Source: Poriferisodalis sp965221945
GTDB lineage: Bacteria > Actinomycetota > Acidimicrobiia > Acidimicrobiales > Poriferisodalaceae
Assembly (NCBI RefSeq): GCF_965221945.1
Contig: NZ_OZ244925.1
Span: 2,108,001-2,172,000 of the forward strand
DNA: 64,000 nt
Reading direction: 5' to 3'
Below are positions 1-9,073 of this stretch, in pieces. The translations under genes and the position numbers were made by a program. The first letter of the stretch is position 1; every line of letters begins with the position of its first letter. The notes beneath the pieces are model-generated. The model was not told the origin of the DNA. It made no database searches and saw only the letters and a list, made by a program, of their open reading frames with translations.

Positions 1-558
1 CAGCGCATTCTCCCGGTCGTAGCGCTCCAGCAACTCGCCTTCGTCGTGAAGCGGCGATCGAAACTTGGTCTTCTTTCCGCTCACCCGCTCGAACAGCAGA
101 GCCCTGCGCCCGCGCGGGGCATACCAAGCAGACTCGGCTCTGACACGCGCATCGTCCATCTCAAAGCCATACCCGAAGAGAACGCCGCCCAGAATCAACT
201 CCACTTCGAATCGAGACGGCTTGTCGGCTGCGGCACCGTCGAGCAGGAAGCGCGGTCGGGGAAGCGGATCGCCAGATGCTCGTTGGCTGAACGATCCAGC
301 GACCAGCCCGTGCATGTCGCCCAGTGCCTTCAGAATCGCCGATTTCCCGGAGGCATTCGCGCCGAAGATGGCTGCGGCCGGCAGCACCCGCTCTGGCTTG
401 GCACGGCCCGCGATGGACATGAGCCGGACTACATCGGGATCGGCGAGACGCGTCCCAAGCAGGGACAGATGCACTTCATCTCGAAAGCAATAGACGTTCT
501 CTGCCGTGAACGACAAGAGAGCACTAGAGGCCGTTGACAGGCCCGTTGTCTCAGTCAC
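1..558 (-). CDS. AAA-family ATPase (AAA15/AAA21, RloA/AbiLii-like), 5' part only
   Basis: This open frame runs off the left edge, leaving 186 codons of the N-terminal part. A Walker A loop, GANASGKS, is visible at residues 66-73. It is preceded by a short ABC-like N-terminal strand region (SFTAENVYCFRDEVHLSL) and followed by a segment with FGYGFEMDDARV and RRALLFER, typical of stand-alone AAA15/AAA21 ATPases found in abortive-infection and RloAB-type loci. GTG at 558 is the farthest in-frame start. A TTG at codon 15 is an alternative, and no clear Shine-Dalgarno is visible. The upstream 40 bases are AT-rich, unlike the surroundings. The C-terminal part and any partner gene lie outside the window, so the assignment rests on the P-loop region only. 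Confidence 0.72.
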   Translation of the reverse strand, partial: MTETTGLSTASSALLSFTAENVYCFRDEVHLSLLGTRLADPDVVRLMSIAGRAKPERVLPAAAIFGANASGKSAILKALGDMHGLVAGSFSQRASGDPLPRPRFLLDGAAADKPSRFEVELILGGVLFGYGFEMDDARVRAESAWYAPRGRRALLFERVSGKKTKFRSPLHDEGELLERYDRENAL

Positions 559-602
559 AGATATATTTCTACGATAATTTCACAGAAAATGCAACATATT
601 TG
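559..602 (-). promoter_or_regulatory. AT-rich probable promoter region of the left-edge ATPase
   Basis: This short gap between the cinA stop and the ATPase start is strongly AT-rich (runs such as AAATATAT on the minus strand) in a high-GC window. Its position directly upstream of the ATPase start makes a promoter likely. No exact -35/-10 pair can be defined. Confidence 0.35.
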
Positions 603-2066
603 CTAATGGCGGCCTTGGAGGATCAGGCGCAGCAGGTTGAGCGCAGAGATGGCGCTGTAGTCGGCGAGGCGCTCGCGATCGCCGGGGAGGCGGATCTCGT
701 CGGCCTTGTCCCGGTGCGCCACCGCAGGCACATCCCCATGCGCAGGCTGCGCGGTGATCGAAACGGCCAGGAAGGCGGTGCCGAAGGGGTGCTCGGCCGT
801 CGCCGAGGCCTGGTATTCGACCGCCGTGACGGCAATTCCCACGCTGGCGTTAGTGCGCAAGCGGGCAGCCCGCGCAAGCGCTAGGGAACCGGCGGTCGAC
901 GCAAGCGGTGGTACGAGATCGTCGCCCAGCGGCGACACCTCCCACGAACCGGCATGCAGCAGGTACTCGGCCAAGTGCTCCGATCGGGCCACGATGCCTC
1001 CAGCGAAAGTGCGTGGGCCTGACGGCTCTGATTGGTTGGTGTCGGATGCCGTGGCCAAGCCAGGGTCGCCCAGCTTCGCTCCGCCGGGGGCGGTTCCCGC
1101 TCGCAGAGCGGCCTCGGCCGATGACAGGCGGTTCGCCATTCGGCCGCCGGTGATCGTCTCCGCGACGCCGAGCGTCAACCCGAGCCGACCCAACTCAGCC
1201 AGCACCGCTGTCTCCATCGTGTCGTCGTCGTAGGCGAACACCAAGTCGCCGAGCAACGGTTCCAGCACCGCCTGTTCGGCGTCGATCAGGCTCCACGCCT
1301 CGGCCGAGTCGGCCCCCTTGGCAGTGATGCGGACCTTGATGCCCTCAATGCCGCTGGCCAAGAAGGCAAGCGTCGGGTTGCCGGTCTCGTCCAACTCGTC
1401 GATCCGGCCAGCCAGCATCTCGGCAAGTCCGGATTCGCTCTGGCCCCACGTCCGCAGGACACGACTCTCGATGGTCGCGCTCACGCCCGCACGCCGCTGC
1501 AGATCGCCCAGCACCGTGCCGTTGAGCATCTCGCGCATCTCATAAGGCACGCCGGGCACCACGTACACGACCCGATCGAGCACCTCGGCTCCGTCCGGCG
1601 GCTCGGAGCCATGCGGCACCGCGCCCACGCCCCGCACCCAGCGGATCGGCGCCATCAAGCCGGGAGCGGTGCCGGGCTGCTGCGGGATCGGCGTGGCACC
1701 GGTCGGCACCATCGCCTGTCGCAGGTTGTTCTCAGGCATCGGCCGGCTGCGGCTGGCGAACATGGCCCGGATGCGGTCGGCGATGACCGCATCGAGCACC
1801 AGCTCAGCCCCCATCAACGACGCCAGCACCTCACGGGTGATGTCGTCCTGGGTAGGACCGAGGCCGCCGCACACGATGACGGCATCACTGCGGTCGAGCG
1901 CCAGCCGGAGCGATGCGTCGATGCGGTCGAAGTTGTCGCCCACCTTCGTCTGATAGTGGCTGTCGATACCGGCGAGGGCGAGCTGTTCGCCCATCCACGA
2001 GGAGTTCGTGTCGACGATCTGACCCAGCAAGAGCTCAGTGCCGACGGCGATGATCTCGGTCTTCAC
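603..2066 (-). CDS. cinA: CinA-like protein (MoaB-type domain plus degenerate PncC amidase domain)
   Basis: The 487-aa product has a typical CinA N-terminus (MKTEIIAVGTELLLGQIVDT) and the MoaB/MogA-type motif GGLGPTQDDITRE near residues 67-79, followed by the linking domain (about 170-280) and a PncC-like nicotinamide-nucleotide amidase domain from about 285. In the family the amidase carries an AESCTGG-type motif and a later GxAGP segment. Here the first reads AETITGG (residues 302-308). The second is replaced by AVEYQAS near 415, and about 30 extra residues sit between them. The amidase may therefore be weak or inactive. The gene follows pgsA on the same strand, a common actinobacterial arrangement, with a 106-base gap. 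The N-terminal identity is firm; activity is inferred. Confidence 0.9.
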   Translation of the reverse strand: MKTEIIAVGTELLLGQIVDTNSSWMGEQLALAGIDSHYQTKVGDNFDRIDASLRLALDRSDAVIVCGGLGPTQDDITREVLASLMGAELVLDAVIADRIRAMFASRSRPMPENNLRQAMVPTGATPIPQQPGTAPGLMAPIRWVRGVGAVPHGSEPPDGAEVLDRVVYVVPGVPYEMREMLNGTVLGDLQRRAGVSATIESRVLRTWGQSESGLAEMLAGRIDELDETGNPTLAFLASGIEGIKVRITAKGADSAEAWSLIDAEQAVLEPLLGDLVFAYDDDTMETAVLAELGRLGLTLGVAETITGGRMANRLSSAEAALRAGTAPGGAKLGDPGLATASDTNQSEPSGPRTFAGGIVARSEHLAEYLLHAGSWEVSPLGDDLVPPLASTAGSLALARAARLRTNASVGIAVTAVEYQASATAEHPFGTAFLAVSITAQPAHGDVPAVAHRDKADEIRLPGDRERLADYSAISALNLLRLILQGRH

Positions 2067-2172
2067 ATCGGGTGACCCTAGGCGCAGGGGGCAACCGGCA
2101 CAGTGCGAAGGTACGCACGCATAGGAGACCGATGGGTGCCGGGCGGCGCTGCCCAGCGCAGCGCCCTGCGTG

Positions 2173-2772
2173 TCAGGATGCGGGTTCTTCGCCCAGCTGT
2201 GCCGCGGCCACGCTGCGGGCCGAGCGCAGGTAGGCCCAGCCGGTCCAGACCGTGAGCGCCACGGCCATCCACAGCGTCAGCGTGGCAAGCCAGTGCACGT
2301 GAGTCGCCAAGGGTGGCATGACGGCGAAGCCAATTGCCCACAGTTGCGTGAATGTCTTCCACTTGGCGAGATTCGTGGCGGGAACCGTGATGCCCTGGCG
2401 ACCGGCGCGAGACCGGTAGGCGCTAATCGCCAGCTCCCGCACGGCGATGATGATGACGGGTGCAGCGTGGAATTGGCCATTCCATACGAGCGCAGCCAGC
2501 CCGCCGAGCACCAGCACCTTGTCTGCGAGCGGATCCAGGAAGGCGCCAGCGCGCGTCTTGCCGTGACGTCTGGCGAGCCATCCGTCCAGGTAGTCGGTCA
2601 TGCCGATCGCGAAACCGACAGCAAAGGTGCTCCACCGAGCCCCCCACGACACGATCATCGCGATGAACACTGGCGAGGCCGCAATACGGGCGACCGTCAC
2701 GAGATTGGCCGGGGTCACCAGTGCCGTCGGCCCGAACGTCGGGGGCACATCGGGCCCATCCGGAACCGCCAT
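2173..2772 (-). CDS. pgsA: CDP-alcohol phosphatidyltransferase (PgsA-like)
   Basis: This 199-aa membrane protein has the complete CDP-alcohol phosphotransferase signature D60-x2-D63-G64-x2-A67-R68-x7-G76-x3-D80-x3-D84. Several hydrophobic segments follow (about 25-55, 85-105, 110-125, 145-185). The family transfers a phosphatidyl group from CDP-diacylglycerol to an alcohol at the cytoplasmic membrane. The placement upstream of cinA is the usual one for phosphatidylglycerophosphate synthase in actinobacteria. The substrate (glycerol-3-phosphate) is inferred from this context. The start lies in a divergent intergenic region shared with the class IV aminotransferase. Confidence 0.88.
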   Translation of the reverse strand: MAVPDGPDVPPTFGPTALVTPANLVTVARIAASPVFIAMIVSWGARWSTFAVGFAIGMTDYLDGWLARRHGKTRAGAFLDPLADKVLVLGGLAALVWNGQFHAAPVIIIAVRELAISAYRSRAGRQGITVPATNLAKWKTFTQLWAIGFAVMPPLATHVHWLATLTLWMAVALTVWTGWAYLRSARSVAAAQLGEEPAS

Positions 2773-2905
2773 CGCCTTGCGAGGCTACGCGAGCGGAGCA
2801 GAAGCGGGGCGACGGCCAGCCGTTCCCCTCCGGCTGGGGTGTTGGGGCCGCGAAGGCGGCAGAGGCTTCCTGAGGCGAGCAACCCAGCCCACGTAGTATC
2901 GGCAC

Positions 2906-3976
2906 GTGGCGCTGCGGACGGTCTCGGGGGACAGCGACACCGCCACGTCGAGCGAGCCAGGCACCACCCCGCGTCCGGCCCAGCGCATCTTGAGTGCCAC
3001 CGAAGCCGTCGAGCGGATGGCCGCCAAGCGCCAGGGCAAGCGCGGTTGCTACGCCATGTTCAGTTCCTACCTCGGTGGGGTCGTCACCGATCCGATGGTG
3101 ATGACCGTGCCGCTCGATGACCACATGGTCCACCGCGGACACGGTGTCTTCGACACGTGCTCGCTAGTGAACGGTCGGCTGTACCGGCTCGGCATCCACA
3201 TCGACCGGCTGCTGGCCAGTGCAGCGGGGGCACGCCTCGAGGTCCCGTGGTGTCGCGACGAGCTCATTGCGATGGTCGCCGACACGGCTGCATCATCGGG
3301 GGCTCGGGACGGCATCGTCCGGTACTGGCTGACGGCCGGACCCGGCGGGTTCTCGTTCATGCCGGCAGAGTGCGAGGAGCCCTGCTTCTACTGCGTCGTG
3401 CTCGACCCGATGAGCTTCGGCGCAAGCGGTTTCGATCCGATGAGGGACGGCTTCCGCGAGGCGACGGTGCGCGATACGCCGATGAAGCCGCCGTTGCTCG
3501 CCCAGATCAAGTCGAACAACTACCTGCTCAACGTCTTGACCCACCTTGAAGCGGCCGACGGCGGAGGCACGTTCGGCATCATCGTCGACGACGATGGCTT
3601 CATCGCCGAAGCGTGCGTGCTGAACGTATGCAGCGTGAGCCACGACGGCGTGCTCGTCACTCCCCCATTTCAGGGAATCTTGCACGGCACCACCATGCGG
3701 CGGCTGCTGGATCTGGCCCGGGGAGCCCTATGCGAGGACGGGCTGCTGCGAGACGTGCAGCAGCGGCCGTTGCGGGCGGACGAAGCTCGCGCCGGCGCCG
3801 AACTCATCATGTCCGGCGGCGACACCCATGTGTTCCCTGTGGTGGAGTGGGACGGTGCCCCGATCGGTGACGGCACGGTGGGTCCGGTGGCGAAGCGACT
3901 GCACGAGCTCATCGAGGCCGAGACCGCTTCGGGCACTGGCCCGCCGGATGACTTCATCGAGGTGCAGTACCCCTAG
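2906..3976 (+). CDS. Class IV PLP-dependent aminotransferase (D-amino acid / branched-chain / ADC-lyase family)
   Basis: The 356-aa product carries the fold-type IV hallmarks. The HRGHGVFDT segment (residues 76-84) lies near the N-terminal domain, the Schiff-base lysine K202 is in QIKSNNYLLN, and the downstream IAEACVLNV stretch is where the class IV glutamate sits. The PLP-phosphate-binding region GILHGTTMRRLL follows. Members convert amino acids to keto acids or cleave aminodeoxychorismate, and substrate cannot be told from sequence alone. The first 50 residues are low in similarity to the fold. The real start may be the GTG at 2906 or a later ATG near 3010. The gene stands alone, diverging from pgsA. 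Confidence 0.82.
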   Translation: MALRTVSGDSDTATSSEPGTTPRPAQRILSATEAVERMAAKRQGKRGCYAMFSSYLGGVVTDPMVMTVPLDDHMVHRGHGVFDTCSLVNGRLYRLGIHIDRLLASAAGARLEVPWCRDELIAMVADTAASSGARDGIVRYWLTAGPGGFSFMPAECEEPCFYCVVLDPMSFGASGFDPMRDGFREATVRDTPMKPPLLAQIKSNNYLLNVLTHLEAADGGGTFGIIVDDDGFIAEACVLNVCSVSHDGVLVTPPFQGILHGTTMRRLLDLARGALCEDGLLRDVQQRPLRADEARAGAELIMSGGDTHVFPVVEWDGAPIGDGTVGPVAKRLHELIEAETASGTGPPDDFIEVQYP

Positions 3977-4067
3977 AGCGGGCACGGCATCGACCCGAGT
4001 CGAGGGGCGGATCGGACGCCTCCATGGCTGTTCGGTGACTGTCACAGGGCCGTCCTAGGGTGCGCTC

Positions 4068-6614
4068 GTGGACCTTCCAGCCGATGTCGCCGTCGCCGAA
4101 AGCGACATCCGACGGCTCGATCCACGTCCTGCGCCGACCAAAGATCCCGCCGCGGTGCCGGTCACGGTCGTGGGTCCAGACAAGTTGGGCGAGTTCGTCG
4201 ATGCGCTCCGTGGTTCTGCAGCGCGCGCGGTGGACACCGAGACGGTGTACCAGCCTCGCGTAGCAGGGTCGCGCGGACAGGTCCCCCAGCTACGCGTGAT
4301 CTCTGCCGCGACCCGTGCTCCCGATGGCACCGAGTGCGCCTGGGTGGTCGATGTAGCTAGGCACGACGGGCCTGAGCTGGCCACGGCACTCCACGACGGT
4401 CTCCGGGTGCCCGATCTGGCATCCGACGCCTGGAATGCCACCTTTGACGATCGGGTCATCGACACGCATCTCATGGAGCCAGCCGAGGCCGCCGGCGCAG
4501 CTGTCGGATCACTGCGCTGGTGGGATGCGCAGCTCGCCGATGCTCTGCTGCATCAGGGATTGACGGGCTTCGGCTTCTTCCACGGCTTGGCATGGGCAGC
4601 CGAGCGCTACCTGGGACTGAGCGTCGAAGGCAAGGCCACCACGCAGCTGTCCTTCGGGGCCAACGGACCGCTGAGCGACCGCCAGGTGGCGTACGCCGCG
4701 GCAGACGCCGTGTTGACCCTGTGGGTGTCAGAAGTACTGCGTGACCGGTTGCACGAGACGAGGTTGGAAGAGGTGTGCCGGCTCGAGCTGGCAGCGCGCC
4801 CATTCCTCGACCGCATGGAGCGGGCGGGCTTGCCGTTTGACGTCCAAGGGTGGGAGGCCGAGCTGGCCGAACTGGCAGCTCGGCGAGTCGAAGTGCTCAC
4901 CCACTTGGCGGACCTGACCGGCGGCGGGCAGGCCGACTTGTTCGGAGGAGGCGTGGAGCCCAACTGGAATCCCGACAGCGAACAGCAAGCCCGCGACGTG
5001 CTGAATCGCTTCGCTGCCGACCGGGTCGAGGCGTGGACCGCGAAGACCGATCGCCACGCCCGTCCGCTGGCGCCCACCGATTCGCTGGGCGCGTCGGTGC
5101 TGGCAGGCATCGGCGGCGAACTCTGCACCGCGCTGCTGGCCTACCGCGACCTGTCCAAGACGCTGAGCACCTATGGGCACACAATGGGAGAGCATCTGTG
5201 GTCCGACGGCCGTCTCCATCCGGAGTACTTGCAGGTAGTGGGCACCAACACGGGTCGGCTGGCCAGCCGCAATCCCAACGCTCAGAACTTCACTCCGCGC
5301 CTGAAGCCGTACATGAAGCCGTCGCCAGGGCGGGTATTCGTGTACTCCGATCTGAGCCAAGCCGAGCTGCGATTCGCCACCCAGCTCGCCGGTGACGAGG
5401 GCTTGAGGGCCGCATTCGAAAGAGGGCATGACATTCACACCGCCACCGCCGAGCGAATGTTCGGCGTGCAGATGGACGGTCCTGCGGGACTCGGCGCCCT
5501 CGACCGGCCTCGTTACGAGGAATTCCGCACCAAGGCCAAGCGCATCAACTTCGGCATTCTGTACGGGCAGCGCGGCGCGGGGCTGTCGCGTGGGCTCACC
5601 GATGCAGGTGTGCCCACCAGTCGCGGCGAAGCCGACGCGCTCATCGAGGCGTATCTGGGTGCCTACCCCGGCATCGCGCAGTGGGTGGACGAGCGCGACC
5701 GCTTCATCGGGCACTTCGCCGCGACCTCGCTCGATGCCGATTGGCCGTTGACGCTGCAACTGCATGGGCTGTGGCCTCGAACCGATGGGGCTCGCCGCGC
5801 TCTGCGCAATCAGCAGCGTCGGCATCACAGCGCAGAAGAGGTTCACGAGGCAGTGCTCCTAGCGGAACAGGCAGCTGCAATCGATGCAGGTCGCTTCGCA
5901 CACAGCGGGGAGATCGACCTGCGTGACGTCGATGTCGCCGAGGTGGCATGGGCGCTGTCGTTCGCGGCACCGGTGGTCGCTCGGTCCGATGGCTCGCCGC
6001 TGACGTTCAGCTCCCGGACGCCGGCTGGGCGCCGTCAGCAGTTCACGTTCTCGGTGGACTGGGTGCTGGGCGAAGCCGCAGCCGTCGTCGGTTGCTCGAC
6101 CAAGCCTCGCCCCGCTGAGGTGTGGCGCCGGGTGCTGCAGCGACTCGAGCTCGCGCCCCCGACAGCTTCGTCGGGAGGGACTCTGCGCCCAGCCGTTGAC
6201 AAGGTGCTCGAGCAGAGGCATGTGCGGCGCGCGGTGGTCGTTGAGGTCGGCGTTTCGATGGGTGAAGCCGACCAGCATTTCCTGCTGCAGCGCGCGCTGC
6301 ACACCCGAGTCGGCCAGATGGCCAACGCCTACCGCAATGCGCCGATCCAAGGCGGCGTGGCCGACGTCATGCTCGACGCCTATGGGCGGCTGGGTGAGGT
6401 CTTGGAGCAGTATTCGACTGCCGTCGCTGTGCAGACCGTCCACGACAGCGTCGTCATCGAGTGCGACGAACACGATGCTGCTGCTATCGCCAGCGATGTC
6501 AAGGCATCCTTGGAAGCAGCGATGTCGCGCTGGTGCCCCGACGTGCCCACGTTGGCCGACACCGACATTCGGTCAAGCCTCTCAGAGACCTCAATCCTCG
6601 AACAGATCGACTGA
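4068..6614 (+). CDS. Family-A DNA polymerase with 3'-5' exonuclease domain and large insertion
   Basis: The 848-aa protein begins at a GTG. It has an RNase D/DnaQ-like exonuclease domain with D56-x-E58, the N123-x3-D127 motif and Y209-x3-D213, then a polymerase I palm/fingers domain. Motif A is VYSDLSQAELR (D428), motif B is a K-rich O-helix ending NFGILYG (494-500), and motif C is VHDSVV (H792, D793). There is no 5'-nuclease domain, so this is not the classical replicative PolA. Between YPG (534) and NAPIQG (757) about 225 residues occur where Klenow-type enzymes have roughly 70. The extra 150 or so residues (about 555-745) have no recognisable motif and do not look like an intein. A repair or translesion role is inferred. 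The gene is monocistronic and convergent with the MFS gene. Confidence 0.85.
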   Translation: MDLPADVAVAESDIRRLDPRPAPTKDPAAVPVTVVGPDKLGEFVDALRGSAARAVDTETVYQPRVAGSRGQVPQLRVISAATRAPDGTECAWVVDVARHDGPELATALHDGLRVPDLASDAWNATFDDRVIDTHLMEPAEAAGAAVGSLRWWDAQLADALLHQGLTGFGFFHGLAWAAERYLGLSVEGKATTQLSFGANGPLSDRQVAYAAADAVLTLWVSEVLRDRLHETRLEEVCRLELAARPFLDRMERAGLPFDVQGWEAELAELAARRVEVLTHLADLTGGGQADLFGGGVEPNWNPDSEQQARDVLNRFAADRVEAWTAKTDRHARPLAPTDSLGASVLAGIGGELCTALLAYRDLSKTLSTYGHTMGEHLWSDGRLHPEYLQVVGTNTGRLASRNPNAQNFTPRLKPYMKPSPGRVFVYSDLSQAELRFATQLAGDEGLRAAFERGHDIHTATAERMFGVQMDGPAGLGALDRPRYEEFRTKAKRINFGILYGQRGAGLSRGLTDAGVPTSRGEADALIEAYLGAYPGIAQWVDERDRFIGHFAATSLDADWPLTLQLHGLWPRTDGARRALRNQQRRHHSAEEVHEAVLLAEQAAAIDAGRFAHSGEIDLRDVDVAEVAWALSFAAPVVARSDGSPLTFSSRTPAGRRQQFTFSVDWVLGEAAAVVGCSTKPRPAEVWRRVLQRLELAPPTASSGGTLRPAVDKVLEQRHVRRAVVVEVGVSMGEADQHFLLQRALHTRVGQMANAYRNAPIQGGVADVMLDAYGRLGEVLEQYSTAVAVQTVHDSVVIECDEHDAAAIASDVKASLEAAMSRWCPDVPTLADTDIRSSLSETSILEQID

Positions 6615-6641
6615 CGACGCAACCGGCTCGGCGCGCGACGC

Positions 6642-8003
6642 CTATGCAACGTCCACGGATTGCGAACGCTGGCTCTTGCCAACATGGGTCACCGCGTAGA
6701 CCGCCATCGCAAGCGTGACGGCAATGCCCATAGTCAGGAACATGCGCTGCACGCCGACCCATTCGGCCAGCACACCTAAGGGCGCAGCTGCAATAGCGAA
6801 TGCCGCGAACGGCAGCTGCACCAGCGATTGGACGCGGCCCTGGTAGGCCCCATCGGTGGAACGCATAACGATTGTCTGAATCAATGAGATGAACCCGGTA
6901 GATGCCGCGCCGACGGCCACTGCGATCAGCATCGCCACTGCATAGTTCGGCGCCCAGCTAAGGGCGATGACCGAAGCGCCGAAGCCAAATCCCAGACCGA
7001 TCAAGATGGTCCCGACACTCGACGAGTCAGCGCGCGACGCAAGCAGTATCGAAGCGATAACGGCACCGACCGACGCAACCCCGGAGATGAACCCGACATA
7101 TGCATCGCCATAGCCGAAGACACCTTCCACAAGCGCTGGCATGAATGCGACGTAGTTGAAGCCGAACATGATCACGACAATCGATGTCAGTATCGGCCGG
7201 CGGAGTTCGCGGCGGCTCATCGCATACCGGACTCCCTCGCCGATCTCTGCCAATGGTTTGGCGCGGGAATAGCGGGCGATCTGTGACTCGTCGCCTTCGG
7301 CCGCCCGCGGTCGATGCGTCTCAGGGAGCTGCAAGAGCAAGAGGAAGCTGAGCGACGCGATGGCGGTCGAGACGAAGTACGCGCCTGCAAGGCCGAACAG
7401 CGCGATTCCCGCCAGTATTCCCGCCAGCGAAGGGGCAATCACGCGGCTCCCACTCAGCGACAGCGACGAGAGTGTGATCGCATTGCCCAGGCGCTCCCGG
7501 CCCACAAGCTCGGTTGTCATCGAGATGCGAGCCGGACCGATCAGGCCGAACATCAGGCCCTGCAGGGCACTGGAGACGAGCAGCATCCAGAACTGGATGA
7601 CACCGGTCGCGAGGGCCGTGCCCATCCCGAGCGCCGTGAGGACGAGGATGAACTGGCCGACCAGCATGAGGCGTCGCTTCGAGAGCCGATCAGCGGCCAC
7701 CCCTCCGAACAGCGTCGACACCGCCAAGGTGAGCCCGAAGAAGAGGAACACGATGCCGAGAGCCCCTTCGCTCTCGGTGAGATCCCACGCCAGCAGCCCC
7801 CGCAGCAGGAACTGCATCTGGATGCTCATGAAGGAAAACACCCCGCTCAGCCATAGTGCCCGGAACGCCGGAACATGCAGCGCTGCGAACGTCGCGGTGC
7901 GATCGTTCGGTCCGGGCTCCGATGGTGCCCTGATTTGGCCGTCGCTATCGGCAGGGGGCTGGGCATGCCCGCCGGGCGCCGTCGTCGCCCGTGATTCCCT
8001 CAT
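6642..8003 (-). CDS. MFS transporter (EntS/MFS_3-like exporter)
   Basis: The product is a polytopic membrane protein of about 453 aa with roughly 12 hydrophobic segments. An N-domain MFS signature is visible around GGVAADRLSKRRLMLVG, the cytoplasmic loop 2-3. It resembles the MFS_3 group, whose best-known members export siderophores or drugs; the substrate is not evident. The frame stays open to 8111, but the N-terminal stretch there is low complexity. ATG at 8003 is preferred, though neither start has a convincing Shine-Dalgarno. A charged, disordered 50-residue N-terminal tail precedes the first membrane helix. The gene is divergent from the SDR at 8194. Confidence 0.82.
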   Translation of the reverse strand: MRESRATTAPGGHAQPPADSDGQIRAPSEPGPNDRTATFAALHVPAFRALWLSGVFSFMSIQMQFLLRGLLAWDLTESEGALGIVFLFFGLTLAVSTLFGGVAADRLSKRRLMLVGQFILVLTALGMGTALATGVIQFWMLLVSSALQGLMFGLIGPARISMTTELVGRERLGNAITLSSLSLSGSRVIAPSLAGILAGIALFGLAGAYFVSTAIASLSFLLLLQLPETHRPRAAEGDESQIARYSRAKPLAEIGEGVRYAMSRRELRRPILTSIVVIMFGFNYVAFMPALVEGVFGYGDAYVGFISGVASVGAVIASILLASRADSSSVGTILIGLGFGFGASVIALSWAPNYAVAMLIAVAVGAASTGFISLIQTIVMRSTDGAYQGRVQSLVQLPFAAFAIAAAPLGVLAEWVGVQRMFLTMGIAVTLAMAVYAVTHVGKSQRSQSVDVA

Positions 8004-8193
8004 ACCTGTGGCCCCTTCGGACAAGCCGGATGACGACGCTACCGGTTCGCCTGCGCCGGTGAATGGGGCGCGGACGTGGTGTGACCAGCGTTGCGAGCCA
8101 GCGTCTCGCAACCGGCGCTAGCTTCAATTCGGCTCGGATCTGACGTACCGATTCGTGCCACAACCGATACCACCATTCCAGGAGAGTGCCCAA

Positions 8194-8973
8194 ATGCCCC
8201 GTCTTGACCTCAGCGGAGCTTCAGCCATCGTCACCGGCGGAGCGTCGGGCATCGGCGAGGCCAGTGCACGCCAGCTGGCCGATGCCGGCGCGCACGTCGT
8301 GGTCGCCGACCTGCAGGAAGACCTCGGCGCCGAGGTGGCGGCGTCGGTCGGCGGCCTGTTCGTGCGATGTGACGTCACCAGCGTCGACGAGGCAAGCGCA
8401 GCGGTAGATGCCGCGTCGGAGATGGGACCGCTGCGAGCGCTCGTCAACTCGGCTGGGCTCGGCCGCGCCGGGCGTACCATCGACCGCAACAACGTGCCGA
8501 TGGATCTCGAGCAATTCCGCTTCGTCATCAACGTGAACCTGATCGGCTCGTTCAACATGCTGGCCCAAGCTGCCTCAGCAATGGCCAAGACCGAGCCCGT
8601 CGACGGCGACGGATCCCGCGGCGCCGTCGTGAACATGGCCTCGGTTGCCGCGTTCGACGGTCAGATTGGCCAGGCCGCGTACTCCGCCTCGAAGGGCGGT
8701 GTGGTGGGCATGACCCTGCCCATCGCCCGCGACCTGTCCGCCACCGGCATTCGCGTCAACACCATCGCTCCCGGCCTGATCGACACGCCGATTTATGGCG
8801 AAGGTGAGCAATCCGACCAGTTCAAGGCGCACCTCGGACGCAGCGTGCTGTTTCCCAAGCGACTCGGCTATGGCGAAGAGCTGGCGTTCATGGTCATGGA
8901 GTGCATCACCAACCCCTACATGAACGGCGAGGTGATCCGCGTCGACGGCGGCATCCGCCTGCCACCTCGCTGA
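8194..8973 (+). CDS. SDR family oxidoreductase (3-hydroxyacyl-CoA dehydrogenase type II-like)
   Basis: The 259-aa protein is a classical short-chain dehydrogenase. The nucleotide-binding motif GGASGIGE is at residues 15-22, with NSAG in the central strand, catalytic S150 and YSASK (Y163, K167). The overall pattern resembles HSD10/FadB2-type 3-hydroxyacyl-CoA dehydrogenases, in which the reaction is NAD-dependent oxidation of a 3-hydroxyacyl-CoA in beta-oxidation. The chosen ATG at 8194 has an AGGAGAG ribosome-binding site about 7 bases upstream. An in-frame ATG at 8155 lacks one. Confidence 0.88.
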   Translation: MPRLDLSGASAIVTGGASGIGEASARQLADAGAHVVVADLQEDLGAEVAASVGGLFVRCDVTSVDEASAAVDAASEMGPLRALVNSAGLGRAGRTIDRNNVPMDLEQFRFVINVNLIGSFNMLAQAASAMAKTEPVDGDGSRGAVVNMASVAAFDGQIGQAAYSASKGGVVGMTLPIARDLSATGIRVNTIAPGLIDTPIYGEGEQSDQFKAHLGRSVLFPKRLGYGEELAFMVMECITNPYMNGEVIRVDGGIRLPPR

Positions 8974-8983
8974 TTCACCCCTG

Positions 8984-9061
8984 CGATCAATCGCTTCGAT
9001 CAACCGCGACGATCAACCGCGGCGATCAACCGCGGCGATCAACCGCTTCGATCGACCGCTC
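8984..9061. repeat. Six tandem 13-bp repeats between convergent genes
   Basis: Six consecutive copies of a 13-base unit (consensus CGATCAACCGCGG, with 0-3 changes per copy) fill the gap between the SDR stop and the convergent hydrolase stop. The two central copies are identical. Each unit contains the palindromic tetramer GATC. No coding frame is implied. Confidence 0.85.
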
Positions 9062-9073
9062 CAAGCCGAGTGT

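Noticed and set aside
5700..6330. Intein inside the DNA polymerase
   Set aside because: The inserted block lacks the Cys/Ser start, the terminal HN and the B-block motifs of inteins.
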